From Auanema rhodensis (lineage: Eukaryota > Nematoda > Chromadorea > Rhabditida > Rhabditidae): a DNA stretch of 64,000 nucleotides. Below are positions 1-11,230 of the stretch, piece by piece (positions within the stretch are counted from its first letter, which is position 1; each line of letters begins with the position of its first letter). Under the pieces are notes generated by a model. The model saw nothing but the letters and a program-made list of their open reading frames with translations. It had not been told where the DNA came from and ran no database searches. The stretch is taken from the NCBI GenBank assembly GCA_964057225.1, contig OZ059898.1:1674001-1738000 (forward strand). Reading direction: 5' to 3'. The translations under genes were made by a program, and so were the position numbers.

Positions 1-58
1 TTTTTGCCTTGAAAAAAGGAATCTAAAAACATCTACTTTTTGCTAAATTATTTTGAAA

Positions 59-70
59 TTTTTCGAAAAA
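59..70. other. AT palindrome centred on CG in each monomer
   Basis: The 12-bp perfect palindrome TTTTTCGAAAAA is flanked by AAA on the left and, one base out of register, TTT on the right. It is present in most monomers. About 30 copies (for example monomers 20, 47, 50, 52, 74, 83, 112, 163 and 183) carry TC changed to CT at positions 63-64, which removes both the CpG and the symmetry. A few have TG (14, 33) or CA (45, 54) at the centre. This site is one of the main markers for reading the higher-order structure. No function can be assigned from sequence alone. Confidence 0.8.
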
Positions 71-97
71 ATTTTTGTCAAAATGTTTTTGGAACCA

Positions 98-125
98 ATG
101 TTGAGTGTACATGGAAACTCAACAT
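98..125. other. Dyad I: 9-bp hairpin stem, 10-nt loop
   Basis: The arm atgttgagt (98-106) is the exact reverse complement of actcaacat (117-125), separated by gtacatggaa. A competing pairing exists between agtgta (104-109) and tacact (125-130). The element is present in every complete monomer. Stem-disrupting variants are few and shared: G to A at 103 (gttaagt; monomers 31, 40, 150, 153, 154), loss of C118 (monomers 26, 28, 37) and T to G in monomer 18. It could extrude as a cruciform or fold in RNA; that is inference. Confidence 0.85.
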
Positions 126-208
126 ACACTAATGCATCATTTTTCAAACGATCATAACTAATTTTTGTATTAAGCGTTTCTCAATGTAGTATAGTGCATT
201 CGATGCGG

Positions 209-259
209 ATTTTTAAGCTGCGTCGATCTGTGTTATCAGATTTGCGCTAGCTTAAAAAT
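209..259. other. Dyad II: 51-bp compound hairpin
   Basis: The outer arms, atttttaagct (209-219) and agcttaaaaat (249-259), are perfect 11-bp reverse complements. Inside them gcg (220-222) pairs with cgc (245-247) if T248 is bulged. An inner stem atctg (226-230) / cagat (237-241) closes a 6-nt loop tgttat. The tcg/ttg pair of segments between them forms a small internal loop. This is the longest inverted structure in the monomer and lies in its least variable part. Rare shared changes that weaken one pair are T253C (agctcaaaa; monomers 112, 118, 122, 128), T214C (monomers 116, 126) and a T to A in the run (monomers 159, 167). Confidence 0.85.
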
Positions 260-276
260 GCACCGAGATATCAACT

Positions 277-298
277 GATATAAGTTCACACTTATATC
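277..298. other. Dyad III: 9-bp hairpin stem, 4-nt loop
   Basis: The arm gatataagt (277-285) is the exact reverse complement of acttatatc (290-298) around the loop TCAC. The most abundant subfamily variant in the window, C289A (loop TCAA), falls in the loop and leaves the stem intact; it is present in roughly 40 copies between 15.4 and 48.8 kb and in monomer 166. The variant A283T (gatatatgt) breaks one pair and occurs in monomers 19, 46, 49, 51, 55, 59, 61 and 155. Monomer 145 has a T to C change in the right arm. Confidence 0.85.
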
Positions 299-3200
299 CT
301 CGATTTTCACCCTGAAGAATTAATTTTTTCGTTGAATAACATTGTCCATCGTTTTTGCCTTGAAAAAAGGAATCTAAAAACATCTACTTTTTGCTAAATT
401 ATTTTGAAATTTTTCGAAAAAATTTTTGTCAAAATGTTTTTGGAAGCAATGTTGAGTGTACATGGAAACTCAACATACACTAATGCATCATTTTTCAAAC
501 GATCATAACTAATTTTTGTATTAAGCGTTTCTCAATGTAGTATAGTGCATTCGATGCGGATTTTTAAGCTGCGTCGATCTGTGTTATCAGATTTGCGCTA
601 GCTTAAAAATGCACCGAGATATCAACTGATATAAGTTCACACTTATATCCTCGATTTTCACCCTGAAGAATAAATTTTTTCGTTGAATAACATTGTCCAT
701 CGTCTTTGCCTTGAAAAATGGAATCTAAAAACATCTACTTTTTGCTAAATTATTTTGAAATTTTTCGAAAAAATTTTTGTCAAAATGTTTTTGGAAGCAA
801 TGTTGAGTGTACATGGAAACTCAACATACACTAATGCATCATTTTTCAAACGATCATAACTAATTTTTGTATTAAGCGTTTCTCAATGTAGTATAGTGCA
901 TTCGATGCGGATTTTTAAGCTGCGTCGATCTGTGTTATCAGATTTGCGCTAGCTTAAAAATGCACCGAGATATCAACTGATATAAGTTCACACTTATATC
1001 CTCGATTTTCACCCTGAAGAATAAATTTTTTCGTTGAATAACATTGTCCATCGTCTTTGCCTTGAAAAAAGAAATCTAAAAACATCTACTTTTTGCTAAA
1101 TTATTTTGAAATTTTTCGAAAAAATTTTTGTCAAAATGTTTTTGGAAGCAATGTTGAGTGTACATGGAAACTCAACATACACTAATGCATCATTTTTCAA
1201 ACGATCATAACTAATTTTTGTATTAAGCGTTTCTCAATGTAGTATAGTGCATTCGATGCGGATTTTTAAGCTGCGTCGATCTGTGTTATCAGATTTGCGC
1301 TAGCTTAAAAATGCACCGAGATATCAACTGATATAAGTTCACACTTATATCCTCGATTTTCACCCTGAAGAATTAATTTTTTCGTTGAATAACATTGTCC
1401 ATCGTTTTTGCCTTGAAAAAAGGAATCTAAAAACATCTACTTTTTGCTAAATTATTTTGAAATTTTTCGAAAAAATTTTTGTCAAAATGTTTTTGGAACC
1501 AATGTTGAGTGTACATGGAAACTCAACATACACTAATGCATCATTTTTCAAACGATCATAACTAATTTTTGTATTAAGCGTTTCTCAATGTAGTATAGTG
1601 CATTCGATGCGGATTTTTAAGCTGCGTCGATCTGTGTTATCAGATTTGCGCTAGCTTAAAAATGCACCGAGATATCAACTGATATAAGTTCACACTTATA
1701 TCCTCGATTTTCACCCTGAAGAATTAATTTTTTCGTTGAATAACATTGTCCATCGTTTTTGCCTTGAAAAATGGAATCTAAAAACATCTACTTTTTGCTA
1801 AATTATTTTGAAATTTTTCGAAAAAATTTTTGTCAAAATGTTTTTGGAAGCAATGTTGAGTGTACATGGAAACTCAACATACACTAATGCATCATTTTTC
1901 AAACGATCATAACTAATTTTTGTATTAAGCGTTTCTCAATGTAGTATAGTGCATTCGATGCGGATTTTTAAGCTGCGTCGATCTGTGTTATCAGATTTGC
2001 GCTAGCTTAAAAATGCACCGAGATATCAACTGATATAAGTTCACACTTATATCCTCGATTTTCACCCTGAAGAATTAATTTTTTCGTTGAATAACATTGT
2101 CCATCGTTTTTGCCTTGAAAAAAGGAATCTAAAAACATCTACTTTTTGCTAAATTATTTTGAAATTTTTCGAAAAAATTTTTGTCAAAATGTTTTTGGAA
2201 CCAATGTTGAGTGTACATGGAAACTCAACATACACTAATGCATCATTTTTCAAACGATCATAACTAATTTTTGTATTAAGCGTTTCTCAATGTAGTATAG
2301 TGCATTCGATGCGGATTTTTAAGCTGCGTCGATCTGTGTTATCAGATTTGCGCTAGCTTAAAAATGCACCGAGATATCAACTGATATAAGTTCACACTTA
2401 TATCCTCGATTTTCACCCTGAAGAATTAATTTTTTCGTTGAATAACATTGTCCATCGTTTTTGCCTTGAAAAAAGGAATCTAAAAACATCTACTTTTTGC
2501 TAAATTATTTTGAAATTTTTCGAAAAAATTTTTGTCAAAATGTTTTTGGAAGCAATGTTGAGTGTACATGGAAACTCAACATACACTAATGCATCATTTT
2601 TCAAACGATCATAACTAATTTTTGTATTAAGCGTTTCTCAATGTAGTATAGTGCATTCGATGCGGATTTTTAAGCTGCGTCGATCTGTGTTATCAGATTT
2701 GCGCTAGCTTAAAAATGCACCGAGATATCAACTGATATAAGTTCACACTTATATCCTCGATTTTCACCCTGAAGATTTAATTTTTTCGTTGAATAACATT
2801 GTCCATCGTCTTTGCCTTGAAAAATAAAATCTAAAAACATCTACTTTTTGCTAAATTATTTTGAAATTTTTCGAAAAAATTTTTGTCAAAATGTTTTTGG
2901 AAGCAATGTTGAGTGTACATGGAAACTCAACATACACTAATGCATCATTTTTCAAACGATCATAACTAATTTTTGTATTAAGCGTTTCTCAATGTGGTAT
3001 AGTGCATTCGATGCGGATTTTTAAGCTGCGTCGATCTGTGTTATCAGATTTGCGCTAGCTTAAAAATGCACCGAGATATCAACTGATATAAGTTCACACT
3101 TATATCCTCGATTTTCACCCTGAAGATTTAATTTTTTCGTTGAATAACATTGTCCATCGTCTTTGCCTTGAAAAATGGAATCTAAAAACATCTACTTCTT

Positions 3201-5265
3201 GCTAAATTATTTTGAAATTTTTCGAAAAAATTTTTGTCAAAATGTTTTTGGAAGCAATGTTGAGTGTACATGGAAACTCAACATACACTAATGCATCATT
3301 TTTCAAACGATCATAACTAATTTTTGTATTAAGCGTTTCTCAATGTAGTATAGTGCATTCGATGCGGATTTTTAAGCTGCGTCGATCTGTGTTATCAGAT
3401 TTGCGCTAGCTTAAAAATGCACCGAGATATCAACTGATATAAGTTCACACTTATATCCTCGATTTTCACCCTGAAGATTTAATTTTTTCGTTGAATAACA
3501 TTGTCCATCGTCTTTGCCTTGAAAAATGGAATCTAAAAACATCTACTTTTTGCTAAATTATTTTGAAATTTTTCGAAAAAATTTTTGTCAAAATGTTTTT
3601 GGAAGCAATGTTGAGTGTACATGGAAACTCAACATACACTAATGCATCATTTTTCAAACGATCATAACTAATTTTTGTATTAAGCGTTTCTCAATGTAGT
3701 ATAGTGCATTCGATGCGGATTTTTAAGCTGCGTCGATCTGTGTTATCAGATTTGCGCTAGCTTAAAAATGCACCGAGATATCAACTGATATAAGTTCACA
3801 CTTATATCCTCGATTTTCACCCTGAAGAATTAATTTTTTTGTTGAATAACATTGTCCATCGTCTTTGCCTTGAAAAAAGGAATCTAAAAACATCTACTTT
3901 TTGCTAAATTATTTTGAAATTTTTCGAAAAAATTTTTGTCAAAATGTTTTTGGAAGCAATGTTGAGTGTACATGGAAACTCAACATACACTAATGCATCA
4001 TTTTTCAAACGATCATAACTAATTTTTGTATTAAGCGTTTCTCAATGTAGTATAGTGCATTCGATGCGGATTTTTAAGCTGCGTCGATCTGTGTTATCAG
4101 ATTTGCGCTAGCTTAAAAATGCACCGAGATATCAACTGATATAAGTTCACACTTATATCCTCGATTTTCACCCTGAAGAATAAATTTTTTCGTTGAATAA
4201 CATTGTCCATCGTCTTTGCCTTGAAAAAAGAAATCTAAAAACATCTACTTTTTGCTAAATTATTTTGAAATTTTTCGAAAAAATTTTTGTCAAAATGTTT
4301 TTGGAAGCAATGTTGAGTGTACATGGAAACTCAACATACACTAATGCATCATTTTTCAAACGATCATAACTAATTTTTGTATTAAGCGTTTCTCAATGTA
4401 GTATAGTGCATTCGATGCGGATTTTTAAGCTGCGTCGATCTGTGTTATCAGATTTGCGCTAGCTTAAAAATGCACCGAGATATCAACTGATATAAGTTCA
4501 CACTTATATCCTCGATTTTCACCCTGAAGATTTAATTTTTTCGTTGAATAACATTGTCCATCGTCTTTGCCTTGAAAAATGGAATCTAAAAACATCTACT
4601 TTTTGCTAAATTATTTTGAAATTTTTTGAAAAAATTTTTGTCAAAATGTTTTTGGAAGCAATGTTGAGTGTACATGGAAACTCAACATACACTAATGCAT
4701 CATTTTTCAAACGATCATAACTAATTTTTGTATTAAGCGTTTCTCAATGTAGTATAGTGCATTCGATGCGGATTTTTAAGCTGCGTCGATCTGTGTTATC
4801 AGATTTGCGCTAGCTTAAAAATGCACCGAGATATCAACTGATATAAGTTCACACTTATATCCTCGATTTTGACCCTGAAGAATTAATTTTTTCGTTGAAT
4901 AACATTGTCCATCGTCTTTGCCTTGAAAAAAGGAATCTAAAAACATCTACTTTTTGCTAAATTATTTTGAAATTTTTCGAAAAAATTTTTGTCAAAATGT
5001 TTTTGGAAGCAATGTTGAGTGTACATGGAAACTCAACATACACTAATGCATCATTTTTCAAACGATCATAACTAATTTTTGTATTAAGCGTTTCTCAATG
5101 TAGTATAGTGCATTCGATGCGGATTTTTAAGCTGCGTCGATCTGTGTTATCAGATTTGCGCTAGCTTAAAAATGCACCGAGATATCAACTGATATAAGTT
5201 CACACTTATATCTTCGATTTTCACCCTGAAGAATTAATTTTTTCGTTGAATAACATTGTCCATCG

Positions 5266-5616
5266 TCTTTGCCTTGAAAAAAGGAATCTAAAAACATCTA
5301 CTTTTTGCTAAATTATTTTGAAATTTTTCGAAAAAAGTTTTGTCAAAATGTTTTTGGAAGCAATGTTGAGTGTACATGGAAACTCAACATACACTAATGC
5401 ATCATTTTTCAAACGATCATAACTAATTTTTGTATTAAGCGTTTCTCAATGTATTATAGTGCATTCGATGCGGATTTTTAAGCTGCGTCGATCTGTGTTA
5501 TCAGATTTGCGCTAGCTTAAAAATGCACCGTGAAATCAACTGATATAAGTTCACACTTATATCCTCGATTTTCACCCTGAAGAATTAATGTTTTCGTTGA
5601 ATAACATTGTCCATCG
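5266..5616. repeat. Distant twin monomer 16 (twin of monomer 148)
   Basis: This copy shares with monomer 148 (51595-51945) the changes aaaaaagtttt, gtatta, accgtgaaatc and aatgttttcg, while keeping gtccatcg. The first change is found only in these two copies. All other type-c copies (76, 85, 90, 95, 102, 114, 124, 143) have aaaaaattttt and gtcaatcg. Nearby gattttgacc changes (monomers 14, 17 and 146) suggest that a longer segment was shared. Confidence 0.75.
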
Positions 5617-8424
5617 TCTTTGCCTTGAAAAAAGGAATCTAAAAACATCTACTTTTTGCTAAATTATTTTGAAATTTTTCGAAAAAATTTTTGTCAAAAT
5701 GTTTTTGGAAGCAATGTTGAGTGTACATGGAAACTCAACATACACTAATGCATCATTTTTCAAACGATCATAACTAATTTTTGTATTAAGCGTTTCTCAA
5801 TGTAGTATAGTGCATTCGATGCGGATTTTTAAGCTGCGTCGATCTGTGTTATCAGATTTGCGCTAGCTTAAAAATGCACCGAGATATCAACTGATATAAG
5901 TTCACACTTATATCCTCGATTTTGACCCTGAAGAATTAATTTTTTCGTTGAATAACATTGTCCATCGTCTTTGCCTTGAAAAAAGGAATCTAAAAACATC
6001 TACTTTTTGCTAAATTATTTTGAAATTTTTCGAAAAAATTTTTGTCAAAATGTTTTTGGAAGCAATGTTGAGTGTACATGGAAACGCAACATACACTAAT
6101 GCATCATTTTTCAAACGATCATAACTAATTTTTGTAGTAAGCGTTTCTCAATGTAGTATAGTGCATTCGATGCGGATTTTTAAGCTGCGTCGATCTGTGT
6201 TATCAGATTTGCGCTAGCTTAAAAATGCACCGAGATATCAACTGATATAAGTTCACACTTATATCCTCGATTTTCACCCTGAAGATTTAATTTTTTCGTT
6301 GAATAACATTGTCCATCGTCTTTGCCTTGAAAAATGGAATCTAAAAACATCTACTTTTTGCTAAATTATTTTGAAATTTTTCGAAAAAATTTTTGTCAAA
6401 ATGTTTTTGGAAGCAATGTTGAGTGTACATGGAAACTCAACATACACTAATGCATCATTTTTCAAACGATCATAACTAATTTTTGTATTAAGCGTTTCTC
6501 AATGTAGTATAGTGCATTCGATGCGGATTTTTAAGCTGCGTCGATCTGTGTTATCAGATTTGCGCTAGCTTAAAAATGCACCGAGATATCAACTGATATA
6601 TGTTCACACTTATATCCTCGATTTTCACCCTGAAGAATTAATTTTTTCGTTGAATAACATTGTCCATCGTCTTTGCCTTGAAAAAAGGAATCTAAAAACA
6701 TCTACTTTTTGCTAAATTATTTTGAAATTTTCTGAAAAAATTTTTGTCAAAATGTTTTTGGAAGCAATGTTGAGTGTACATGGAAACTCAACATACACTA
6801 ATGCATCATTTTTCAAACGATCATAACTAATTTTTGTATTAAGCGTTTCTCAATGTAGTATAGTGCATTCGATGCGGATTTTTAAGCTGCGTCGATCTGT
6901 GTTATCAGATTTGCGCTAGCTTAAAAATACACCGAGATATCAACTGATATAAGTTCACACTTATATCCTCGATTTTCACCCTGAAGAATTAATTTTTTCG
7001 TTGAATAACATTGTCCATCGTTTTTGCCTTGAAAAAAGGAATCTAAAAACATCTACTTTTTGCTAAATTATTTTGAAATTTTTCGAAAAAATTTTTGTCA
7101 AAATGTTTTTGGAAGCAATGTTGAGTGTACATGGAAACTCAACATACACTAATGCATCATTTTTCAAACGATCATAACTAATTTTTGTATTAAGCGTTTC
7201 TCAATGTAGTATAGTGCATTCGATGCGGATTTTTAAGCTGCGTCGATCTGTGTTATCAGATTTGCGCTAGCTTAAAAATGCACCGAGATATCAACTGATA
7301 TAAGTTCACACTTATATCCTCGATTTTCACCCTGAAGAATTAATTTTTTCGTTGAATAACATTGTCCATCGTTTTTGCCTTGAAAAAAGGAATCTAAAAA
7401 CATCTACTTTTTGCTAAATTATTTTGAAATTTTTCGAAAAAATTTTTGTCAAAATGTTTTTGGAAGCAATGTTGAGTGTACATGGAAACTCAACATACAC
7501 TAATGCATCATTTTTCAAACGATCATAACTAATTCTTGTATTAAGCGTTTCTCAATGTAGTATAGTGCATTCGATGCGGATTTTTAAGCTGCGTCGATCT
7601 GTGTTATCAGATTTGCGCTAGCTTAAAAATGCACCGAGATATCAACTGATATAAGTTCACACTTATATCCTCGATTTTCACCCTGAAGATTTAATTTTTT
7701 CGTTGAATAACATTGTCCATCGTCTTTGCCTTGAAAAATGGAATCTAAAAACATCTACTTTTTGCTAAATTATTTTGAAATTTTTCGAAAACATTTTTGT
7801 CAAAATGTTTTTGGAAGCAATGTTGAGTGTACATGGAAACTCAACATACACTAATGCATCATTTTTCAAACGATCATAACTAATTTTTGTATTAAGCGTT
7901 TCTCAATGTAGTATAGTGCATTCGATGCGGATTTTTAAGCTGCGTCGATCTGTGTTATCAGATTTGCGCTAGCTTAAAAATGCACCGAGATATCAACTGA
8001 TATAAGTTCACACTTATATCCTCGATTTTCACCCTGAAGAATTAATTTTTTCGTTGAATAACATTGTCCATCGTTTTTGCCTTGAAAAAAGGAATCTAAA
8101 AACATCTACTTTTTGCTAAATTATTTTGAAATTTTTCGAAAAAATTTTTGTCAAAATGTTTTTGGAAGCAATGTTGAGTGTACATGGAAACTCAACATAC
8201 ACTAATGCATCATTTTTCAAACGATCATAACTAATTTTTGTATTAAGCGTTTCTCAATGTAGTATAGTGCATTCGATGCGGATTTTTAAGCTGCGTCGAT
8301 CTGTGTTATCAGATTTGCGCTAGCTTAAAAATGCACCGAGATATCAACTGATATAAGTTCACACTTATATCCTCGATTTTCACCCTGAAGATTTAATTTT
8401 TTCGTTGAATAACATTGTCCATCG

Positions 8425-9826
8425 TCTTTGCCTTGAAAAATGGAATCTAAAAACATCTACTTTTTGCTAAATTATTTTGAAATTTTTCGAAAAAATTTTT
8501 GTCAAAATGTTTTTGGAAGCAATGTTGAGTGTACATGGAAACTCAACATACACTAATGCATCATTTTTCAAACGATCATAACTAATTTTTGTATTAAGCG
8601 TTTCTCAATGTAGTATAGTGCATTCGATGCGGATTTTTAAGCTGCGTCGATCTGTGTTATCAGATTTGCGCTAGCTTAAAAATGCACCGAGATATCAACT
8701 GATATAAGTTCACACTTATATCCTCGATTTTCACCCTGAAGAATTAATTTTTTCGTTGAATAACATTGTCCATCGTTTTTGCCTTGAAAAAAGGAATCTA
8801 AAAACATCTACTTTTTGCTAAATTATTTTGAAATTTTTCGAAAAAATTTTTGTCAAAATGTTTTTGGAAGCAATGTTGAGTGTACATGGAAATCAACATA
8901 CACTAATGCATCATTTTTCAAACGATCATAACTAATTTTTGTATTAAGCGTTTCTCAATGTATTATAGTGCATTCGATGCGGATTTTTAAGCTGCGTCGA
9001 TCTGTGTTATCAGATTTGCGCTAGCTTAAAAATGCACCGAGATATCAACTGATATAAGTTCACACTTATATCCTCGATTTTCACCCTGAAGATTTAATTT
9101 TTTCGTTGAATAACATTGTCCATCGTCTTTGCCTTGAAAAATGGAATCTAAAAACATCTACTTTTTGCTAAATTATTTTGAAATTTTTCGAAAAAATTTT
9201 TGTCAAAATGTTTTTGGAAGCAATGTTGAGTGTACATGGAAACTCAACATACACTAATGCATCATTTTTCAAACGATCATAACTAATTTTTGTATTAAGC
9301 GTTTCTCAATGTAGTATAGTGCATTCGATGCGGATTTTTAAGCTGCGTCGATCTGTGTTATCAGATTTGCGCTAGCTTAAAAATGCACCGAGATATCAAC
9401 TGATATAAGTTCACACTTATATCCTCGATTTTCACCCTGAAGAATTAATTTTTTCGTTGAATAACATTGTCCATCGTTTTTGCCTTGAAAAAAGGAATCT
9501 AAAAACATCTACTTTTTGCTAAATTATTTTGAAATTTTTCGAAAAAATTTTTGTCAAAATGTTTTTGGAAGCAATGTTGAGTGTACATGGAAATCAACAT
9601 ACACTAATGCATCATTTTTCAAACGATCATAACTAATTTTTGTATTAAGCGTTTCTCAATGTATTATAGTGCATTCGATGCGGATTTTTAAGCTGCGTCG
9701 ATCTGTGTTATCAGATTTGCGCTAGCTTAAAAATGCACCGAGATATCAACTGATATAAGTTCACACTTATATCCTCGATTTTCACCCTGAAGAATTAATT
9801 TTTTCGTTGAATAACATTGTCCATCG
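8425..9826. repeat. 701-bp dimer duplicated in tandem (monomers 25-28)
   Basis: Monomers 25-26 (8425-9125) and 27-28 (9126-9826) are the same pair. The first member starts tctttgcc with aaaaatgg. The second starts tttttgcc, has lost C118 (aaatcaac instead of aaactcaac) and reads gtatta at the GTAGTA site. The pair is 701 bp because of the deletion. The two copies differ near the end of the second monomer (gatttaat against gaattaat), which suggests the duplication boundary or a conversion tract lies there. Confidence 0.8.
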
Positions 9827-11230
9827 TCTTTGCCTTGAAAAAAGGAATCTAAAAACATCTACTTTTTGCTAAATTATTTTGAAATTTTTCGAAAAAATTT
9901 TTGTCAAAATGTTTTTGGAAGCAATGTTGAGTGTACATGGAAACTCAACATACACTAATGCATCATTTTTCAAACGATCATAACTAATTTTTGTATTAAG
10001 CGTTTCTCAATGTAGTATAGTGCATTCGATGCGGATTTTTAAGCTGCGTCGATCTGTGTTATCAGATTTGCGCTAGCTTAAAAATGCACCGAGATATCAA
10101 CTGATATAAGTTCACACTTATATCCTCGATTTTCACCCTGAAGAATTAATTTTTTCGTTGAATAACATTGTCCATCGTCTTTGCCTTGAAAAAAGGAATC
10201 TAAAAACATCTACTTTTTGCTAAATTATTTTGAAATTTTTCGAAAAAATTTTTGTCAAAATGTTTTTGGAAGCAATGTTGAGTGTACATGGAAACTCAAC
10301 ATACACTAATGCATCATTTTTCAAACGATCATAACTAATTTTTGTAGTAAGCGTTTCTCAATGTAGTATAGTGCATTCGATGCGGATTTTTAAGCTGCGT
10401 CGATCTGTGTTATCAGATTTGCGCTAGCTTAAAAATGCACCGAGATATCAACTGATATAAGTTCACACTTATATCCTCGATTTTCACCCTGAAGAATTAA
10501 TTTTTTCGTTGAATAACATTGTCCATCGTCTTTGCCTTGAAAAAAGAAATCTAAAAACATCTACTTTTTGCTAAATTATTTTGAAATTTTTCGAAAAAAT
10601 TTTTGTCAAAATGTTTTTGGAAGCAATGTTAAGTGTACATGGAAACTCAACATACACTAATGCATCATTTTTCAAACGATCATAACTAATTTTTGTATTA
10701 AGCGTTTCTCAATGTAGTATAGTGCATTCGATGCGGATTTTTAAGCTGCGTCGATCTGTGTTATCAGATTTGCGCTAGCTTAAAAATACACCGAGATATC
10801 AACTGATATAAGTTCACACTTATATCCTCGATTTTCACCCTGAAGAATTAATTTTTTCGTTGAATAACATTGTCCATCGTTTTTGCCTTGAAAAAAGGAA
10901 TCTAAAAACATCTACTTTTTGCTAAATTATTTTGAAATTTTTCGAAAAAATTTTTGTCAAAATGTTTTTGGAAGCAATGTTGAGTGTACATGGAAACTCA
11001 ACATACACTAATGCATCATTTTTCAAACGATCATAACTAATTTTTGTATTAAGCGTTTCTCAATGTAGTATAGTGCATTCGATGCGGATTTTTAAGCTGC
11101 GTCGATCTGTGTTATCAGATTTGCGCTAGCTTAAAAATGCACCGAGATATCAACTGATATAAGTTCACACTTATATCCTCGATTTTCACCCTGAAGAATT
11201 AATTTTTTCGTTGAATAACATTGTCCATCG
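9477..11230. repeat. Nine-monomer-spaced duplication, copy 1 (monomers 28-32)
   Basis: Five consecutive monomers carry an ordered marker string: C118 deletion plus gtatta (28), plain (29), gtagtaagcg (30), aaaagaaatc with gttaagtg and aaatacacc (31), and T at position 2 (32). The same string recurs at 12635-14388. The offset is 3158 bp, which is nine monomers less the deleted base. The four monomers in between (33-36) are not duplicated, so either nine monomers were duplicated and the ends overwritten, or five were copied across. Confidence 0.85.

Larger units (their letters stand above)
1..351. repeat. Representative satellite monomer (copy 1)
   Basis: This is the first full copy, used as the reference for monomer positions elsewhere in this annotation; the phase is arbitrary. 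It holds 109 G+C of 351. AT-rich stretches lie at 11-90 and 310-345, and a more mixed core at about 175-300. It contains 12 CpG dinucleotides. Palindromic hexamers are ATGCAT (132-137), GCTAGC (246-251) and GATATC (267-272). A small cctt/aagg inverted repeat lies at 7-19. I see no convincing internal subrepeat, so 351 bp appears to be the true base unit and not a dimer of about 175 bp. Compared with most copies it carries two private-class variants: T at position 2 and C at position 95 (gaacc; most copies have gaagc). The C variant recurs only in monomers 5, 7 and 35. Confidence 0.95.

Noticed and set aside
277-298. Rho-independent terminator or promoter-like element in each monomer
   Set aside because: The hairpin and nearby T runs look terminator-like, but there are no genes, the sequence is eukaryotic satellite and the structure repeats 182 times.
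1-351. Relation to the Drosophila 1.688 (359-bp) satellite
   Set aside because: Length and a short match around atctactttttgc reminded me of that family from memory, but the match is short and AT-rich and the rest does not align by eye. A direct alignment of consensus sequences would decide.
1-351. 351 bp as a dimer of about 175 bp
   Set aside because: Comparing the two halves by eye shows no sustained similarity beyond short A/T runs and tgcatc-like words.
8776-9826. Sequencing error as the cause of the aaatcaac deletion
   Set aside because: The deletion is always linked to gtatta and occurs in three copies at positions consistent with duplication, so an inherited variant is more likely.
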